DNA of 64,000 nucleotides from Whitmania pigra (taxonomy: Eukaryota; Annelida; Clitellata; Hirudinida; Haemopidae): contig JAJTWR010000159.1 of NCBI GenBank assembly GCA_021613335.1, positions 3,505,001-3,569,000 on the forward strand, written 5' to 3'. The notes under the pieces were generated by a model. The model was not told the DNA's origin and did no database searches. It saw only the letters and a list, made by a program, of their open reading frames with translations. Below are positions 24,773 to 37,000 of this stretch, in pieces (position 1 is the stretch's first letter; each line of letters opens with the position of its first letter). Made by a program: the position numbers and the translations under genes.

Positions 24773-26403
24773 TCACAGGAGCTCATAGAAAAGCTCCAGT
24801 TCCTTTTTCCATTTGCTTTCATCGTCGAGAGGCTCAATTACGGCGATGTCAAGATCCTTCTTGGTCTGAATAAACCAACGCACCATTTCTTCTCCAAGTG
24901 CTTCCTTGATCGTTTCGTCTTCTTCTAAGGCAGCTATGGCATCCTTTAAGGAAAAAGGAAAATATTTTTCAGTTTCAGTATCCGGCTTAAAAACAATTGG
25001 CTCATGAATTAATTTCAAATCAGATCCTTCGGTTCTTGGACTTTGAAGGGGGAGTTTGTTTAAAATTCCATCCAAACCAGCTGCGATCGTGCAAGCAGTG
25101 GCTAGATATGGGTTGCAAGCGCCTGAAAGCAATCGGTTTTCCACGTATGTTTCAGAAGGACTGACGCTTTTTGCTCTATAAGCCACAAACCTATCATCCA
25201 TACCCCAATCAATTTTGCTTGGTACGCAAAATTTGTGCATGCGTCTGTAACAGTTAGAAGTTGGACAGCAAAACGCACATAAAGCTTTTCCATGTTTAAT
25301 GAGTCCTGCTATAAAATGTTTGTGTAACTCTGATAGACCATTTTTGTCTTCTGGATTATAAAATGCATTTATCAGCTCGCCATTAGAATCTTTTTTCCAA
25401 AGAGACATATTCAGATGAAGCCCTGTTGTGTAACTTGTTGTAAAAGGCTTTGCCATGAATGTGGCCACATATCCAAGTTTCTGAGTCATTTCCTTAATTG
25501 CATTTTTCATAAGGAAAATTTTGTCTGCACCCTTTATTCCATCTACTGGTTCCATGACAAATTCAAACTGTCCTTCTCCGCGTTCTACCGCAATCATAGA
25601 ATTATCGATACCCGCTTTGTAAAGGTTTTCTTCCAAAGTGCAGATATAATCTTCACACTGAGACGTGCGCAAAGTAGTGTAGGTATCCATGCCGTCAAAA
25701 ATGGGCTTATTCGTGTCCCGATGATATACTGCAAATTCTGCTTCAAATGCAGATTTGAAAACAAATCCCAGTTTCTCGAATCTTTCCAATTGCTTCCTCA
25801 GAACGTATCTACTGCAGGCTTCTTGATGAGATCCATTTCTGAATGGAGGTATCCAGAATGATTCGCATAAAACCTGGCCAATTCTACGTTTGTGTTTACC
25901 TGGACGAGAAAAAATATTTAACTCATCGTGTACAATCTACGTTCATGTTTGGGTTAATCATTTCGTAACACACACCTTCCGACTCATGGAAATTAATTTT
26001 TCCAGTACTATTCCACGGAATCTCATGGAATGTACCTGGGCATGGCATAATGATGCAATTAGGCAAATGTTGTTCCATGATTTCTTTAGTAAAGGTCATG
26101 TTAGTTCTTGAATCCACTGACATGATACCTTCGACACCCAAAATTAAAACTTAAATTATCACAAGTTTTAGATAAACAATTTTTTAACGCCTTATTTAGT
26201 TTTTTTTTAAATTTTGTTTTTACAAAGCCACCTCCGGACATAGGAATTCCTCCTTTGATAGCAGCCTGAGCATGTCTCCTTGGCACTACCACTGACCTAC
26301 TTATGCCGTGCATGTCGGCGACAGTGAACCTTATGTAGTCGAAGGCATTCCCTCCCTCCTCTTCTTTCTTCAAGATTTCTTTGAAGTCGAATTTGACGTC
26401 CAT
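24773..26403 (-). CDS. LGSN: Lengsin-like glutamine-synthetase-fold protein, copy 2, intact
   Basis: Exons: 26232-26403, 25976-26128, 24773-25899; total 1452 nt, 483 aa. The first is the beta-grasp-like N-domain exon (FDYIRF, then ADMHGISRSVVVPRRH). The catalytic-fold part has FEAEF (E161, E163), RGEGQFEF (E221), TTGLH (H270), WGMDDR, and ENR (E362, R364) followed by NPYL. Many metal- and substrate-site positions of glutamine synthetase are thus kept, although vertebrate lengsin has lost activity; whether this protein is catalytic is unknown. Exon donors after exon 1 (GGAG|GTGGCT) and exon 2 (GAAG|GTGTGT) are not optimal, but phase and the copy 6 gene support them. The upstream acceptor is at 26416-26417, before exon base 26415. 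The gene reads tail-to-tail to copy 1, whose exon 3 is nearly identical apart from the deletion. Confidence 0.93.
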
Positions 26404-26634
26404 CTTTTCAGTTTCCTAAAAAAATCGTCACATGAATTTTGGTACGGTCTTCAAATACAATGTTATTGTCATAAATTAAAACACCTAAAGTTATTAATGG
26501 AAGATAGTTTTATAAGTAAGGAAATTATTATAAATATCTATTTTAAATCTCCTGAACGATTTCCAAACAGATTAGAAGACTTGAATTGTGTAATGAAAGT
26601 ATTGCATAAATTTAAAGTTTAGATTTTAAACCTA

Positions 26635-29156
26635 TATCTTCTCTATAACTTAAAAACAGGCTTATCCAATTCGCCTACATCATAGTTAATTTTATTTGGA
26701 ACTAAAACTAATTAGCTAAAATATTGTAGATAATAAAAGCTATATTTAAAAAAATTTAAAACTAAAGAATCCCACATCAAAATAAAACGGAACTAAAATG
26801 AAACTATAACATTGAAAAATCAAAATTATAAATTAAACTAAATTAATGACTATAAATAACGAAAAAAAATCATTTTTATTAGTACAAATAAAGATCCAAG
26901 GACATGCGTCTTATTTTGAATTCGTTCTTATGGACGAAAAGTTCTAAATTTGAAGAAAATCATTTTCGCCCTCATATGTAAATGTCCAATTTTTGTATAT
27001 AATATAATCCTAAGTCTAAGTACCTTAAAATCGATATGTTCGATATCAAAATTAACTTTTCAGCTCAAAATGGTATTAATTACACTATGCTATGACGTGT
27101 TTGTTCACATTCTGAAATGAAAAATTTATGGTCACCTTGACAACCACTATGCATGTTTGATCTAAACTAAAAGTTTTTTTACCCATTTACTATCAGTTAA
27201 AAGTGATTGGTGTGCACCAATGATCTCTTGCTCTTAGGATTAGATTGGGTTAGGTATTGAACTCCTAACGGAGAACCACCAAAAGCAAAAATAAGCCGTA
27301 TTATTATTACACTAGAAATCTAAAACATGACCTAGTTTTTTAATTTCACCAAGGGAAGGTTAATTTAAAAATTGATTCGGGCTGGCATTCGATTTACTGT
27401 CTGCCCTTGCCTTACAAGCATATGTAAGGAGAGAGTTTTCTCAGCATGTGAGGTCTTAGCATTTAGGAAACAGTTGATGTTTTACAAATTTGGATAGGAA
27501 AGTGTCTTTAACAGTTAAAAGTAATTGAGTAATTGAAATTGAATCAAATGCATTGTTTGGCATAAAAGCTAAAAATTTAAAACTAACTACATAAAAAAAT
27601 ATATAAAAACCTAAAATTTGAAACCATAACTAAGCTATACTTACAAAATCATGACGATACTAACTATAACTCAGAACTAAAATAACTATGCCTTTCAGTC
27701 TTCTAATTACTCAATCTGAACGCCAGAATATAATTGATAATCATGAATATCTAAACATGCAATACTGATAACACGATTGATATTGCATAATATCAGGCTC
27801 AATGATGCCGAAATACTCACCAAGTCAAGGCAAGATCCAAAGAGCGGACATCTGTTATTGAAAACAAGATACTGGCTGAGCATTATAAGCAGCAGTTACC
27901 TTCACAAGGTACGTTGAGAAGCCTTCGATAGACTGCGTGAAGGTTCTTTATGACTCTTTGTTTGTCATTCTCTCAATTTTTTCTTCAATAGAATTTACGA
28001 CCATAAATTTACTTTAAAAAAAACGTTATATTTGCTTTTTTTATATTTTATTTTGATCTATGTTAATATTTAATTAAAATAAAATAAATGTTCCACTTCT
28101 GTTAATTGTTATTAATGCCCCTTGATATAAATTCAATTTGAATAAAACATACTAATTAGTTAAGCATTGCTAATTGCTAAGCATTAGTATGTTGACATTC
28201 GCTGAATAACGAAATTATTGGACGCACAGGACTACCTGTTCCATTTCAAAAGCCGTTCCAAGTTCTACTGCAATACCAAGTCAACCCGCAGGAGAAACTG
28301 AGTTATTTCCCATAAATAAGTTTTCACCAACACGTTGTCCTGCTAGAATAATTAGAAATCGATTGCTAGCTAATGATTGATAGAGGCTACTCTAGCACCT
28401 GTTACCTTAAAAGCTACTGACATCGTTATTTGTTTCATATTATAAGTTTCGATAAATAATTACAGATCTCTTTACTTTCCTTAGGTGTTTTTAGTGTGAA
28501 ATCAAGAAAATGTTTGCCACTAACTCACAATTGCACTACCTAGCAATATACTTCACTGCTGTAATATTTACTTACACATAAAAAATATTTGGCACTTCAG
28601 CAAATTTTAAAATTCTGGCAATGTGTCTGCTTCTTAAAATCTCCACTTGTAAAGCTTGAACTTTTATCGATCTCATCACACCGCTGGCAAAAGGTGCTTC
28701 AAATTCAAGGCAAATAATTTTAATTTATCAGTTATGCCATGTTTTTAAAAGGATTTATCTTCACGATCTCACCTGTAGTCTGGCTTTCATCATTTGTTCT
28801 TGTATATCTTTTACATCAAGCATGAAGTTGTGGTACAAATGTTGTCACCATTGTTCAGTTGATTGCATAAAGATTTTATTTTATTTATCCTTGTTTGAAA
28901 ATGTGAAACATGTGATTGAAAATATGTTCATCTCGACATCATTGAAGTTGCTTTAGGTTTTCGGTTGCTTTTCATCTTAAAACTGTTACTCTGCTGTTCG
29001 TCGCGAAAAACTTGTCAACACCTGTGCCTTATGCCTACCAAATTTTTTTAGGGAAATATAAAAACGTATGTAATCATGCTTTTCTTGTCAGTTCAAAATC
29101 CAGAGTAAACCAAAACAGAAATGGATTATCCCCGGTTTCCTGAAATCCTGCAGAGT
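26635..29156. repeat. Left arm of the head-to-head inverted repeat (units 2 and 3)
   Basis: This matches 32108-35885 in reverse complement. Examples are 28201-28270 with 33071-33150, 27190-27290 with 35090-35150, and 26640 with 35870. The right arm is interrupted by a transposon block at about 33710-34930. With the lengsin genes beyond each arm, this shows that units 2 and 3 were once mirror-image duplicates. It contains no gene apart from the intron and 5' exon of copy 2. Confidence 0.8.
27821..27935 (-). promoter_or_regulatory. Putative untranslated first exon of lengsin copy 2
   Basis: Mirror image of 19385-19486, ending with the same GACTTG|GTGAGTATTT donor at 27820. The inferred intron to the ATG exon is 26416-27820. 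Confidence 0.6.
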
Positions 29157-29645
29157 AAAAAGTAAACTCTACAAAACATATTTAATTCAGTTCCAGCAAA
29201 CAAATTCAAATTCACAAATTACAGAATCAAAACAATCAAACAAGCCACGATTTGCTAACACTTCTCATTCCAGAAATGCGGAAATCTAAAGGGTACTTGG
29301 AACATCGTAAAAATTACTTTTTCCAGAGAGAGCAAATCATTTCACATTCCCGACATGTTTTACTCAGACGGTGGAGGTGAACTAAGCTATCCAATAGTAA
29401 CAGTCCATGAATTAAACACTTAAACCTAATTTACAAAATCTAAACCTTTTCAATATTCCTTATGAATTCTCCTGCTTCCAAAATGTGCTCTTTCTTTGCA
29501 TCACCAACAGATATCATTCAAATAATTAAAGAATTGAGGATGTCCAGTCAGTGACATTCCTATAACTGAAACTAGAATTATTGTAATAAAAGTTATATAG
29601 AAATGATTAAAATTGATTAGAAGTTAAACTTTATAGAAGTAAAAA

Positions 29646-30338
29646 TTATTATTATTATTATTATTATTGTGAGTCGAGCGAAGCGAGCGAACACCAAGCG
29701 CGCGAAGCGCGCGTCTGGGCGCCCCCAACGCAAGCGTCATCTTTTGGATTTTATCCCTCGAGACCATTGTTCATTGACCACACCTGACGTACGTCTTACA
29801 GAAGGGGATTTCACCCATCCAGGACCAGTGGTCTAGTTCAAATCATTATACAAGTTCCGGTGCACACCCAGACTATGTCTTACAGGGGGAGTTTCACCCT
29901 CCCTGGGAATTTTGTGACCGGTTCTAGCGTCTCATGTCATGGGACCGCATCCAGGGCGGTTAGTGTATCTGGCCATTACAACCAGACGATACGTAACCCA
30001 ATTACAACTGATCGCTACGATATAAATCGTACAGTTCAAATGTAGTATCGTACACGCGCTCCCATCTTTCGACGAGAAAGGTCCCACCTGCTCAAAAAAC
30101 CTCCGTAAAATGAGCGCTTAGCGGTTACAGGGTATGGCAAAATACCCCGACCTCAGAAGGCCAAATGGTCCACGGCTGCTGATTTGCCGGTATAGCACGT
30201 AGTAACGTGCACCGCTTATTTCGCAGCTAACTTCTGCATAAGGTCGTTACCCCTATCCGCCACCTGGGGACGCGCGGCGTAGCTGATGGCACAGCCAGAG
30301 AAAGCTACTACCTCAAGAGAGTCATAGTTACTCCCGCC

Positions 30339-30341
<3 letters not shown>
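29646..30341 (-). mobile_element. GC-rich R2/R4-like non-autonomous element in a TAA array, with a 28S rDNA end
   Basis: A block of about 670 bp, much richer in GC than its surroundings, lies between TTA triplets on both sides. Read on the minus strand, it begins at 30339 with GGCGGGAGTAACTATGACTC and continues TCTTGAGGTAG. This equals the animal 28S rRNA sequence up to and just past the R2 insertion site, with one mismatch in about 31 bases. It then becomes unique, with GC-rich hairpins (such as GCGCGCTTCGCGCGC) near 29690-29720 at the other end. There is no long open frame. R2-clade elements target this 28S site and R4-clade Dong targets TAA repeats, so an internally deleted or hybrid derivative is the best guess. 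Confidence 0.6.
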
Positions 30342-30434
<93 letters not shown>

Positions 30435-30487
30435 TATTATTATTATTATTATTATTATATTATTATTATTATTATTTATTATTATTA

Positions 30488-30558
<71 letters not shown>

Positions 30559-30591
30559 TATTATTATTATTATTATATTATTATTATTATT
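30341..30591. repeat. (TTA)n microsatellite
   Basis: About 250 bp of TTA/ATT triplets with several phase slips. It is flanked by the 28S-tagged element on the left and the foldback element on the right. Confidence 0.97.
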
Positions 30592-31105
30592 AAAACAGCC
30601 CCGTCAAAACAGCCCCGCGTCAAAATAGCCCCGCGTCAAAATAGCGGTAGAATTGGTTCTTAGTTGATTTGTTACATGTCCACATGACGTGATGATAAGG
30701 TGAGAATAATTTATATTAAATACCAACTTGAAAAGTCCATGTAAAGTAGCCGGAATCCTAATAATATTTTAGACGATAAATCTTCAAACCACTAATTTCG
30801 AATTAAATTTGGAACCAGTTATCGGTTAATGTATTCAACTCAAAAAGTTTTTTTTTAAATACACTGACGGGGCTATTTTGTCCTGAGCTATTTTGTCGAT
30901 GGGCTATTTTGACGGGGATATTTTGACGAGGCCATTCCGACGGGATCATTTCGTCCAGTGCTATTTTGTCACCGGGATGTTTTGACGGAATTTTGTCGGG
31001 GCTGTTTTGACGGGGCTATTTTGTCCTGGGCTATTTTGACGCGGGGCTATTTTGCCGGGCTGTTTTGACGGGGCTGTTTTGTCGCCGGGCTGTTATGACG
31101 GGTCA
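30592..31105. mobile_element. Foldback-type element, copy 1
   Basis: The short left arm consists of GTCAAAATAGCCCC-type units (30595-30652). The long right arm (30860-31105) consists of their reverse complement (GGGGCTATTTTGACG and variants). The unique centre (about 30700-30855) matches copy 2. The right end reads GGGCTGTTATGACGGG, the mirror of the left end of copy 2. The left end appears eroded by the adjoining TTA array. There is no coding capacity. Confidence 0.75.
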
Positions 31106-32107
31106 CCACTTAAAGCTATTTGCAATGCTAGCATACAAATTCAGTGATGAATGCAGTTATTTGGCTGTAATTCCATCATTTCAAGGCTCATTTGCACATA
31201 TAAAACTTATATTTACTATAACTTTAATAACTATCTTTAGTTATTTAATCAAAGTCTCAAGAGACACTAAGACATTTTTGAACGCTTGATTTTAGGATAA
31301 AAGGAAAATGGTCCTATCTGAAAGTTTTACGAGGTTATGCCCCTTGGAAAAAGCTGAAACGAAATTTCTATATCTGAGAAAGAAGAAAGAGAACAAGAAA
31401 ACAAGTATAAGAAGAAACGTAAAGGTGTATTTGATGACCCTTTCATTCTGGAAAGTGTGTCCTAAAAAGCTGCTAGGTGTAGGAAACCTGGAGTGGATGA
31501 ATGGCTGGACGGGCGGATGTCCCATCTGACAGCCCAAGTGATAGTGAGAGCAGTTCTAAGTGACATTCATGGTGAGATGTCAGAATATCCTGATTTGTCA
31601 AAGCTGAGCTAACATTTGGGACATTCTTTGTCCCACTAGACTTATGTTAAATTTTAAGTCTTTTTTAAAGTATTGTTGTAAACTTGGAAATTAATTAAGG
31701 TTATATTGCTAAAATAATTAAATTTATATTTCATTATATTTGGTATCTTTTTCGGGCACGTGGTTTCTATTATTGGTAAGAAAAGCATTCTTGCTAATCA
31801 CATGACAAACAGCAAGAATCCAGACAACTTGGAAGCCCAAATATTCATTTGCATCCTTAAAAACTTAACTTTTGTTATTCAGTTCCGTTAACTAAATACT
31901 TGCTCTAATAAACTTATTAGTTAACTTGCTTATTTGCGGACTCACGTGTTATTTCAGTATATAAAATGTGCATGTTTATTAATGATGGCTATCCCTTGTG
32001 GCTACAAATGCTGAAGGCAGAAGAAATTGTAAAACATTCTATTTTGAAGATTTCACCACTTATAAACAATGACATATACCGTTTAAAACACGACAATTTA
32101 TTTTTAC
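31105..32107. repeat. Dispersed repeat with MOCS3 fragments, copy 2
   Basis: Direct-orientation match of 22425-23190. The MOCS3-like part is split by an insertion of about 280 bp (31680-31965) that carries another dispersed repeat also seen near 23400-23700 and 39655-39945. Confidence 0.7.
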
Positions 32108-33474
32108 TATGCAGGATTTCAAGAGACCGGGAATAATCCATTTCAGTTTTTATTTACTCTGGATTTTGAACTGACAGTTACCGCAGGAAAACATGGTTAT
32201 ATATGTTTTTATATTTCTCTAGAAAAAGTTGGTAGGCATAAAGAGCATAGGTGTTAGCAGGTTTTTCGTGACGAACTGCAGAGTAACAGTTTTAAGATGA
32301 CAAGGTCATCTCAATAACGAAAACAACTTTAATTATGTCGAAATAAACTTATTTTCAATTGCATGTTTCATATATTCAAACTGGGATATATTCGTGATGC
32401 AATAAACAAAATAAAATCTTTATGCAATCAACCGAACAATAAAAACAACCAACATTTGTACCACAATCTCATCAAGTTTGACTTAAAAGATACACAAGAA
32501 CTGAACTTCAAATGATGAAAGCCATACTACAGGTGACATCGTGAAGATAAATCATTTTAGAAACACGAGATCCCCTGCAAATCAAAAATATGTTCGCTTC
32601 AATGCATAAATAATCAATTACAATTATTTGCCATATGCCACTTTGAATTTGAAGCACCTTTTGCCAGCGGTGTACCGTGTGATGAGATCGATAAAAGTTC
32701 AAGTTTCACAAGAGGATGCTTCAAGAAGCAGAAGCATTGCCAGGATTTTAAAATTGGTCGAAGTGACAAGTATTATTTATGTGTACGTAAATATTGCAGC
32801 AATGAAGTATACTGCTAGGTAGTGCAATAGTCAGTTAGTGACAAACATTTATTTGATTTCACATTGAAAACACCTAAGAAAAGTAAAGAGACCTGTAATT
32901 TAGTTATCGAAACTTACAATATGAAACAAATAACGATGTCAGTAGCTTTTAAGGTACTAGATGCTAGTCTAGCTGCTATCTATCATTAGCTAGCCATCGA
33001 TTTCTAATTTTGCTAGCAGCACAAGATGTTGGTGGAAACTTATTTATGGGAAATTCTTTTGGCTGACTTGGTATTGCGGTAGAACTGGGAACGGCTTTTG
33101 AAATGGAACAGGTAGTCCAGTGCCGTCCAAATAATTTCGTTATTCAAAGCATGTTAACATACTCATGCTCAGCATGCCGGAAGCTTTCCTAATTTAGTGG
33201 AGTTATTTTATATTGTGATCAATAAATTATTCATGAATTACATGGATTTAGTGAAACATCAAGGGCATTAAATAACAATTAACTAAAGTGAAGGATTTTT
33301 TTAAATTTTATTTTAATTAAAAATTAACACAAACAAATATAAATTATAAAAACAATTAAATTGTTTTCAAAAACCGTCTAACCTTAGGTAAATTGATAAT
33401 CTTAATGTGGTTAACAAAAAAGTTGAGAGAAGGACAAAAAAGGATAAAGTCATAAAGAACCTGCGCGCAACCAC

Positions 33475-33574
33475 TGAGGGCTTCTCAGCGCATTTTATGA
33501 CTTATAAGCCGGTGCTCAGCCAGTGTCTTGCTTTCAATAACAGAAGCGGGCTCTCTGGATCTTGTCCTGACTTG
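33475..33574 (+). promoter_or_regulatory. Putative untranslated first exon of lengsin unit 3
   Basis: Homologous to 19385-19486, ending GACTTG|GTGAGTAATT. It lies about 3 kb upstream of the exon 1 stub, whose acceptor is at 36547-36548. Confidence 0.5.
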
Positions 33575-33709
33575 GTGAGTAATTCGGCATCATTGAGTCT
33601 GATTTGATGCAGCATCATCAATCGTATTACCAGTATTGCATGTTTTCATTATATTCTGGCGTCCAGATTGAGTAATTAGAAGGTTGTAAAGCATAGTTTC
33701 GAGTTATAC

Positions 33710-34930
33710 AGTGGAACCCACTTATCTCGACCTTGGTTAACTCGCCTACCATAAGTTAAGTCGACGTTTTTGAAGTGGAACCGCCAAATATGTTCTTTGT
33801 CTCATCATTTTTTCATCGGTTATGTCGATACTTTTATATCGCCGAACCCAAATATATCGAGCATAACAGAGTGCCGAATTTGCCACTTAACATAAGTTAT
33901 CTTTATTCACGTGGCTAATCGTCGACTTTGAACTAGAACCGCCAAAGTGGCATTTTGAGGGAGTACGTAAAATTAAAAAATAAAAAGAATTGGCCGCTCA
34001 CAGAAGGAGGAGAAATTGAAACCACAAGATCAGATGCATCTTTAATTTAATTTAAATTAATTAAAAAAGATTTAATTCTCGATTCGATACTGTTTCGTTT
34101 ACTGATTCTTTTCTTTCGTTTCTGAACCTTTTGAAATCTGTTCTTCCAGAAGTCAATGATGTCCAGAAGTACCTTCAAGCAAAACGGATGAATTTGCAAC
34201 AAAGTCCTGTCAAGCTCGCAGCGTTGAAAAGTTGCCTTCTTCAGAACAGAGAAAAGATGATGGACATTGCAATAGACGAATTCAAAAAACTCTGCTCTGA
34301 AATGGGTTTAAGCATGGAGCGTCGAATTCGAAAAAAGAAGCGAATGGATGGTGAAGGATTGACTGATGCAGCACTGGGATTTGATGCTAAGTTGAGTCAG
34401 GAAATGCTGTGTCGTCAACGGATTGAGTGAGAAAATATCTGGCAGATTTCAACAAATTCATGACCTTGCAAACAAATATGCCTTTCTCACACCTCACTGT
34501 TTGATGATAATTATGATTGTCAGCCTGGCGTGGTTGATGAAGACGTGGAGAAAAAAGAGTTCTTAGCCAGAAGGAAGAAATTGAAATATTTTGTGGAAGC
34601 TTCAGGAAACGATAAAGCAACTTTTGAGCTTCATACAGAGATACTGGACAGATACTGTGATCCTGCTGCATATCTTCTTAACTCAGGCTGCTAGTGTTGC
34701 TAGCTGTGAGCGTTCATTTTTCAAAGTTTTCTCATTAAGTTAATACCTTCGATCATCTATGAGCCATACAAGACTTACAGACCGATGGAGTGAATTTGAG
34801 ACTGTTATAAAAAATTTGCGAAAACAAAAGCGCGGAAAATCAGTGTGTAAATTTTTAATTTCATTGGAGTTCCATGAAAATAAGTATTTGAAAGCTTTTT
34901 CAAAATTTGAAGGTTAACGTATTAACGGTC
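33710..34930 (+). mobile_element. Transposon block: pogo/Tigger-like end and hAT transposase relic
   Basis: The block starts with CAGTGGAACCCACTTATCTC (33711), followed by GACCTTGGTTAACTCG, resembling pogo/Tigger terminal repeats. From about 34131 a degraded plus-strand coding region resembles zf-MYM1-type hAT transposases: the blocks RRIRKKKRMDGE and LGFDAKLSQEML, then DNYDCQ and, after stops and frame shifts, ASVASCERSFFKVFS at about 34690-34730. The 300-bp frame 34131-34430 is the longest intact piece. It is a non-functional composite inside the inverted-repeat arm. Confidence 0.7.
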
Positions 34931-35940
34931 GAGAGTGAAAGAGGGATGGCAAGGACGGTTGGTATGACCCTGGGCTGAGAGGGCATATCTAAATATGCTT
35001 GTAAGGCAAGGGCAGAAGATACTAATTCAAATGCGAGCTAGAATAAATTTATAAATTAACCTTCCCATAGTAACTTCATTAGGAGTTCAAATCCTAACCC
35101 AATCGTATCCTAAAAGTCGGAGATACCTGGTGTATACCAATCACTTTTGACTTTAAACTCATGGTAAAATAATTTCAGTCTAGATCGTTCATGCTTAGTG
35201 GTTGTCAACGTAACCATAAACTTTTAATTTCAGAACGTAAACAAGCACGTCATAACGTAAAATAATACCGCTTTGAGCTAAAATCAAAGGCGGATTTAGT
35301 GGGCATGGCTTTCACCTTATTTAGAAAATATGAGAAATAAAAATAATAATATTCCAGTGGCCCCTCCCACCAAAGTGATCTAGATCTGCCCATGGTTAAA
35401 ATGATTTTTATGAAATGATTGACAGTGCTTAGATTATTAAGAATGCATTGATTACACGTCTCTGTAAAATATACGAAATACAAGATAAACATATGAGAGA
35501 GAAAATGGTTTTCTTCAATTTTAGAACTTTTCGTCCCAAAGTACGAATTAAAAGTACGACGCATTTACCTAGATATTCATTTGTACTCAATAAATTTATC
35601 TTTTAATTTATTTTTTTATTGTTGGTTAAAGTCATTGTTCTTAATTTAGTTTGATGTATAATTTTAATTTTTAATTTTTATAGTTTCATTTTAATTCCGT
35701 TTTTATTTTAATTTGGGATTATTAAGTTTTAATTTTTTATATTTATATTTTTTTATTTTATATTATATTTTACATTATATAGTTCTGATTATCTATAAAA
35801 TTTAGTTAACGACTTTTAGTTCCACGTAAGTAAAAATATGATGTAAGGCTAATTGGATAAACCTATTTTTAAGTTATAGAGTAGTTACAGGTTTAAATTT
35901 ATTACTTTGTTGTTTTTTATTAATACTTTCGGCACCCCGT

Positions 35941-36415
35941 CATAACATCCCGGCGACAAAATAGCCCCGTCAAAATAGCCCGGAGTCAAAATATCCCAGG
36001 ACAAAATAGCCCGGACAAAATAATCCAGTCTAAACAGCCCCGCCATATTAAATACCAAATTGAAAAGTCCATGTAAACTAAGGAAGTAACCGGAATCCTA
36101 ATAATATTTTAGACAATAAATCTTCAAAACACTAACTTCAAATTAAATTTGGAATCAGTTATCGGTTAATGTATTCAACTCATAAATTTTTTTTTAAATA
36201 CACTGACGGGGCTATTTTGTCTTGAGCTATTTTGTCGCCGGGCTATTTTGACGAGGCCGTTCCGACGGGATCATTTCGTCCTGTGCTATTTTGTCACCGG
36301 GCTGTATTGACGGGGCTGTTTTGTCAGGGATGTTTTGTCTGGGCTGTTTTGACGGGGCTATTTTGACGGGGCTGTTTTGACGGGGTTATTTTGTCGTCGG
36401 TCTGTTAGGGTTAGC
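35941..36415. mobile_element. Foldback-type element, copy 2, with 9-bp target duplication
   Basis: Minisatellite arms in opposite orientation (about 35943-36045 and 36205-36405) surround a unique centre shared with copy 1. The element is flanked by the direct repeat AATACTTTC at 35932-35940 and 36416-36424. Arm termini pair as CCCCGTCATAACATCCCGG with the imperfect right end. It lies about 150 bp upstream of the lengsin copy 3 stub. Confidence 0.8.
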
Positions 36416-36559
36416 AATACTTTCATTAAACAGCTCGAGTTTTCCAATCTGTATGTAAATCATTCAAAAGATTTGAAATAAATAATTATAATATTTTTCC
36501 TACATGTAAAACTATTTTTATTTAACGACTTGAGTTGTTTTGATTTAGAAACTGTTAAA

Positions 36560-36692
36560 ATGGACGAAAAGTTCGATTTCGAAGAAATCTTGAGGAAAGA
36601 AGAGGATGGAGGGAAAGCCTTTGACTATATAAGGTTCAGTTTCGCCGACATGCACGGCATAAGCAGGTCAGTGGTAGTGCCAAGGAGGCATG
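36560..36692 (+). pseudogene. LGSN: Lengsin-like copy 3, exon 1 stub
   Basis: The ATG at 36560 opens a typical exon 1 (MDEKFDFEEIL, then ADMHGISRSVVVPRRH). The sequence then jumps within GGCATG to what in unit 4 is 3' flanking DNA: 36690 onward matches 45232-45545 with almost no differences over about 310 bp. The rest of exon 1, both introns and exons 2 and 3 are missing. The breakpoint shares ATG between the two partners. Confidence 0.9.
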
Positions 36693-37000
36693 GTACTGGG
36701 TTTTTTCTTTTGTTAATAATTATTAGGTTAATAGGCCACTCATTCAACAGTATTTAAAGCTGTGAATCATTAATGAGTGGAAACGTTTTGTTGAACCTCC
36801 AAAAGATAAATTTGTTCAAATTAGCGGATTTGACGATGGCATTATATTAGGTGCCTGTTAATTAGACATTAGAAGGCAAAGCAGATGCAAATCGTGAAAT
36901 TCATGTAAAAAATATTTGTTAAAACAAAAAGCAAAATATACTTTATTTATGAACCTCAACTGAATAATCCAGCTCAATATGAGGCTTGGTTTTTAACCGA
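36690..37000. repeat. Lengsin 3'-flank segment, copy of 45232-45545
   Basis: Near-identical direct repeat of unit 4 downstream DNA. The similarity continues with more divergence to about 37250 (45600-45830). Confidence 0.9.

Larger units (their letters stand above)
24120..27950. repeat. Right arm of the tail-to-tail inverted repeat
   Basis: Reverse-complement counterpart of 19385-21760. It holds the intact lengsin copy 2, its 3' flank and its putative 5' exon. Confidence 0.85.
32108..35885. repeat. Right arm of the head-to-head inverted repeat
   Basis: Counterpart of 26635-29156. It includes the unit 3 first exon (about 33475-33574) and a nested transposon block (about 33710-34930). Confidence 0.8.

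Noticed and set aside
25415..25861. 148-codon frame antisense to lengsin copy 2 (also at 20331, 51764 and 41840)
   Set aside because: It is a shadow of the conserved lengsin exon 3 on the opposite strand; it recurs only because the sense exon is duplicated.
29860..30045. 61-codon frame inside the 28S-tagged element
   Set aside because: Short, no known motif, and on the strand opposite to the inferred element direction.
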